DNA of 64,000 nucleotides, from the NCBI RefSeq assembly GCF_022835695.1, contig NZ_BQUV01000006.1:450001-514000 (forward strand), written 5' to 3'. Source of the stretch: Bradyrhizobium sp. Ce-3. Lineage in GTDB: Bacteria > Pseudomonadota > Alphaproteobacteria > Rhizobiales > Xanthobacteraceae. The translations under genes were made by a program, and so were the position numbers. Positions 63,865 through 64,000 of the stretch are shown here, piece by piece (positions within the stretch are counted from its first letter, which is position 1; the number at the start of each line of letters is the position of its first letter). The notes below the pieces were generated by a model. The model searched no databases. It had not been told where the DNA came from and worked only from the letters and a program-made list of their open reading frames with translations.

Positions 63865-64000
63865 GCCGGGTTCGATTGTTTCAATCGCTGTCATAATCCG
63901 GCAAGGGGGCTTAACCACCCCGGAAAAACACCGGATTCAGCGCCATTTTTTGACCGGGAATCGCGCTAGGATGCGGTAAATAGTCGTGCGTGGTTCCCTT
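63865..64000. other. Non-coding 3' edge of the window
   Basis: 136 bp after tilS with no gene. In related genomes ftsH follows, so this is probably its upstream region. Confidence 0.5.

Overview
The window is high-GC alphaproteobacterial chromosome, most probably Bradyrhizobium or a close Nitrobacteraceae relative. This rests on gene content (split tol-pal locus, EctD-like and DRL-like enzymes, alphaproteobacterial initiator tRNA with a C1-A72 mismatch), GC-rich codon use throughout, and many dispersed intergenic palindromes (GTCATTCC...GGAATGAC and CTCTCCCCG...CGGGGAGAG types). No sequence search was run, so genus and family names come from recognised motifs.

Region 1 (1-23.2 kb) is mostly metabolic. 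It holds an exported Ala-rich protein, an orphan TRAP binding protein and a PRISE-type reductase. Next is a GntR / EctD-like hydroxylase / DRL-like oxidoreductase cluster with a clear operator, then an M20 peptidase. An ECF41 sigma factor faces a carboxymuconolactone-decarboxylase-like gene across what looks like an ECF41 promoter. Further on come Ogt, two metallo-beta-lactamase-fold hydrolases, a serine hydrolase/GST pair, an FAH-family enzyme, a translationally coupled SDR/quinone-reductase pair, CvpA, and a GMC oxidoreductase/aldehyde dehydrogenase pair. A short SDR relic lies at 19.7 kb.

Region 2 (23.5-31.2 kb) has the initiator tRNA, a HerA-like ATPase, and a gene graveyard at about 25.4-25.75 kb. 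There a TonB-dependent receptor plug fragment abuts the tail of a small membrane protein. After it come an HxlR regulator, a small membrane protein, a YtcJ-type amidohydrolase, an MFS carrier and OpgC.

Region 3 (31.3-44.2 kb) has a TetR/acyl-CoA dehydrogenase pair with a perfect palindrome, asparaginase, a xylulokinase-like kinase plus a complete sugar ABC transporter, an ECF sigma facing an AraC regulator, a frameshifted SDR facing a TetR regulator over two operators, and a zinc-ribbon MBL protein.

Region 4 (44.2-53.1 kb) has htpG, a COG0523 GTPase behind a textbook Zur box, a DUF3095 cyclase-like protein, DUF2147, MATE and GNAT proteins, an iron-type superoxide dismutase, and crcB.

Region 5 (53.7-64 kb) is the cell-envelope locus: tolQ-tolR-tolA-tolB, then pal-cpoB-tilS. 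Between the two halves sit a membrane GGDEF-EAL protein and a FeeM/LuxI-like N-acyl amino acid synthase whose upstream region carries a perfect CtrA box. This signal-synthase insertion is the best candidate in the window for an undescribed system.
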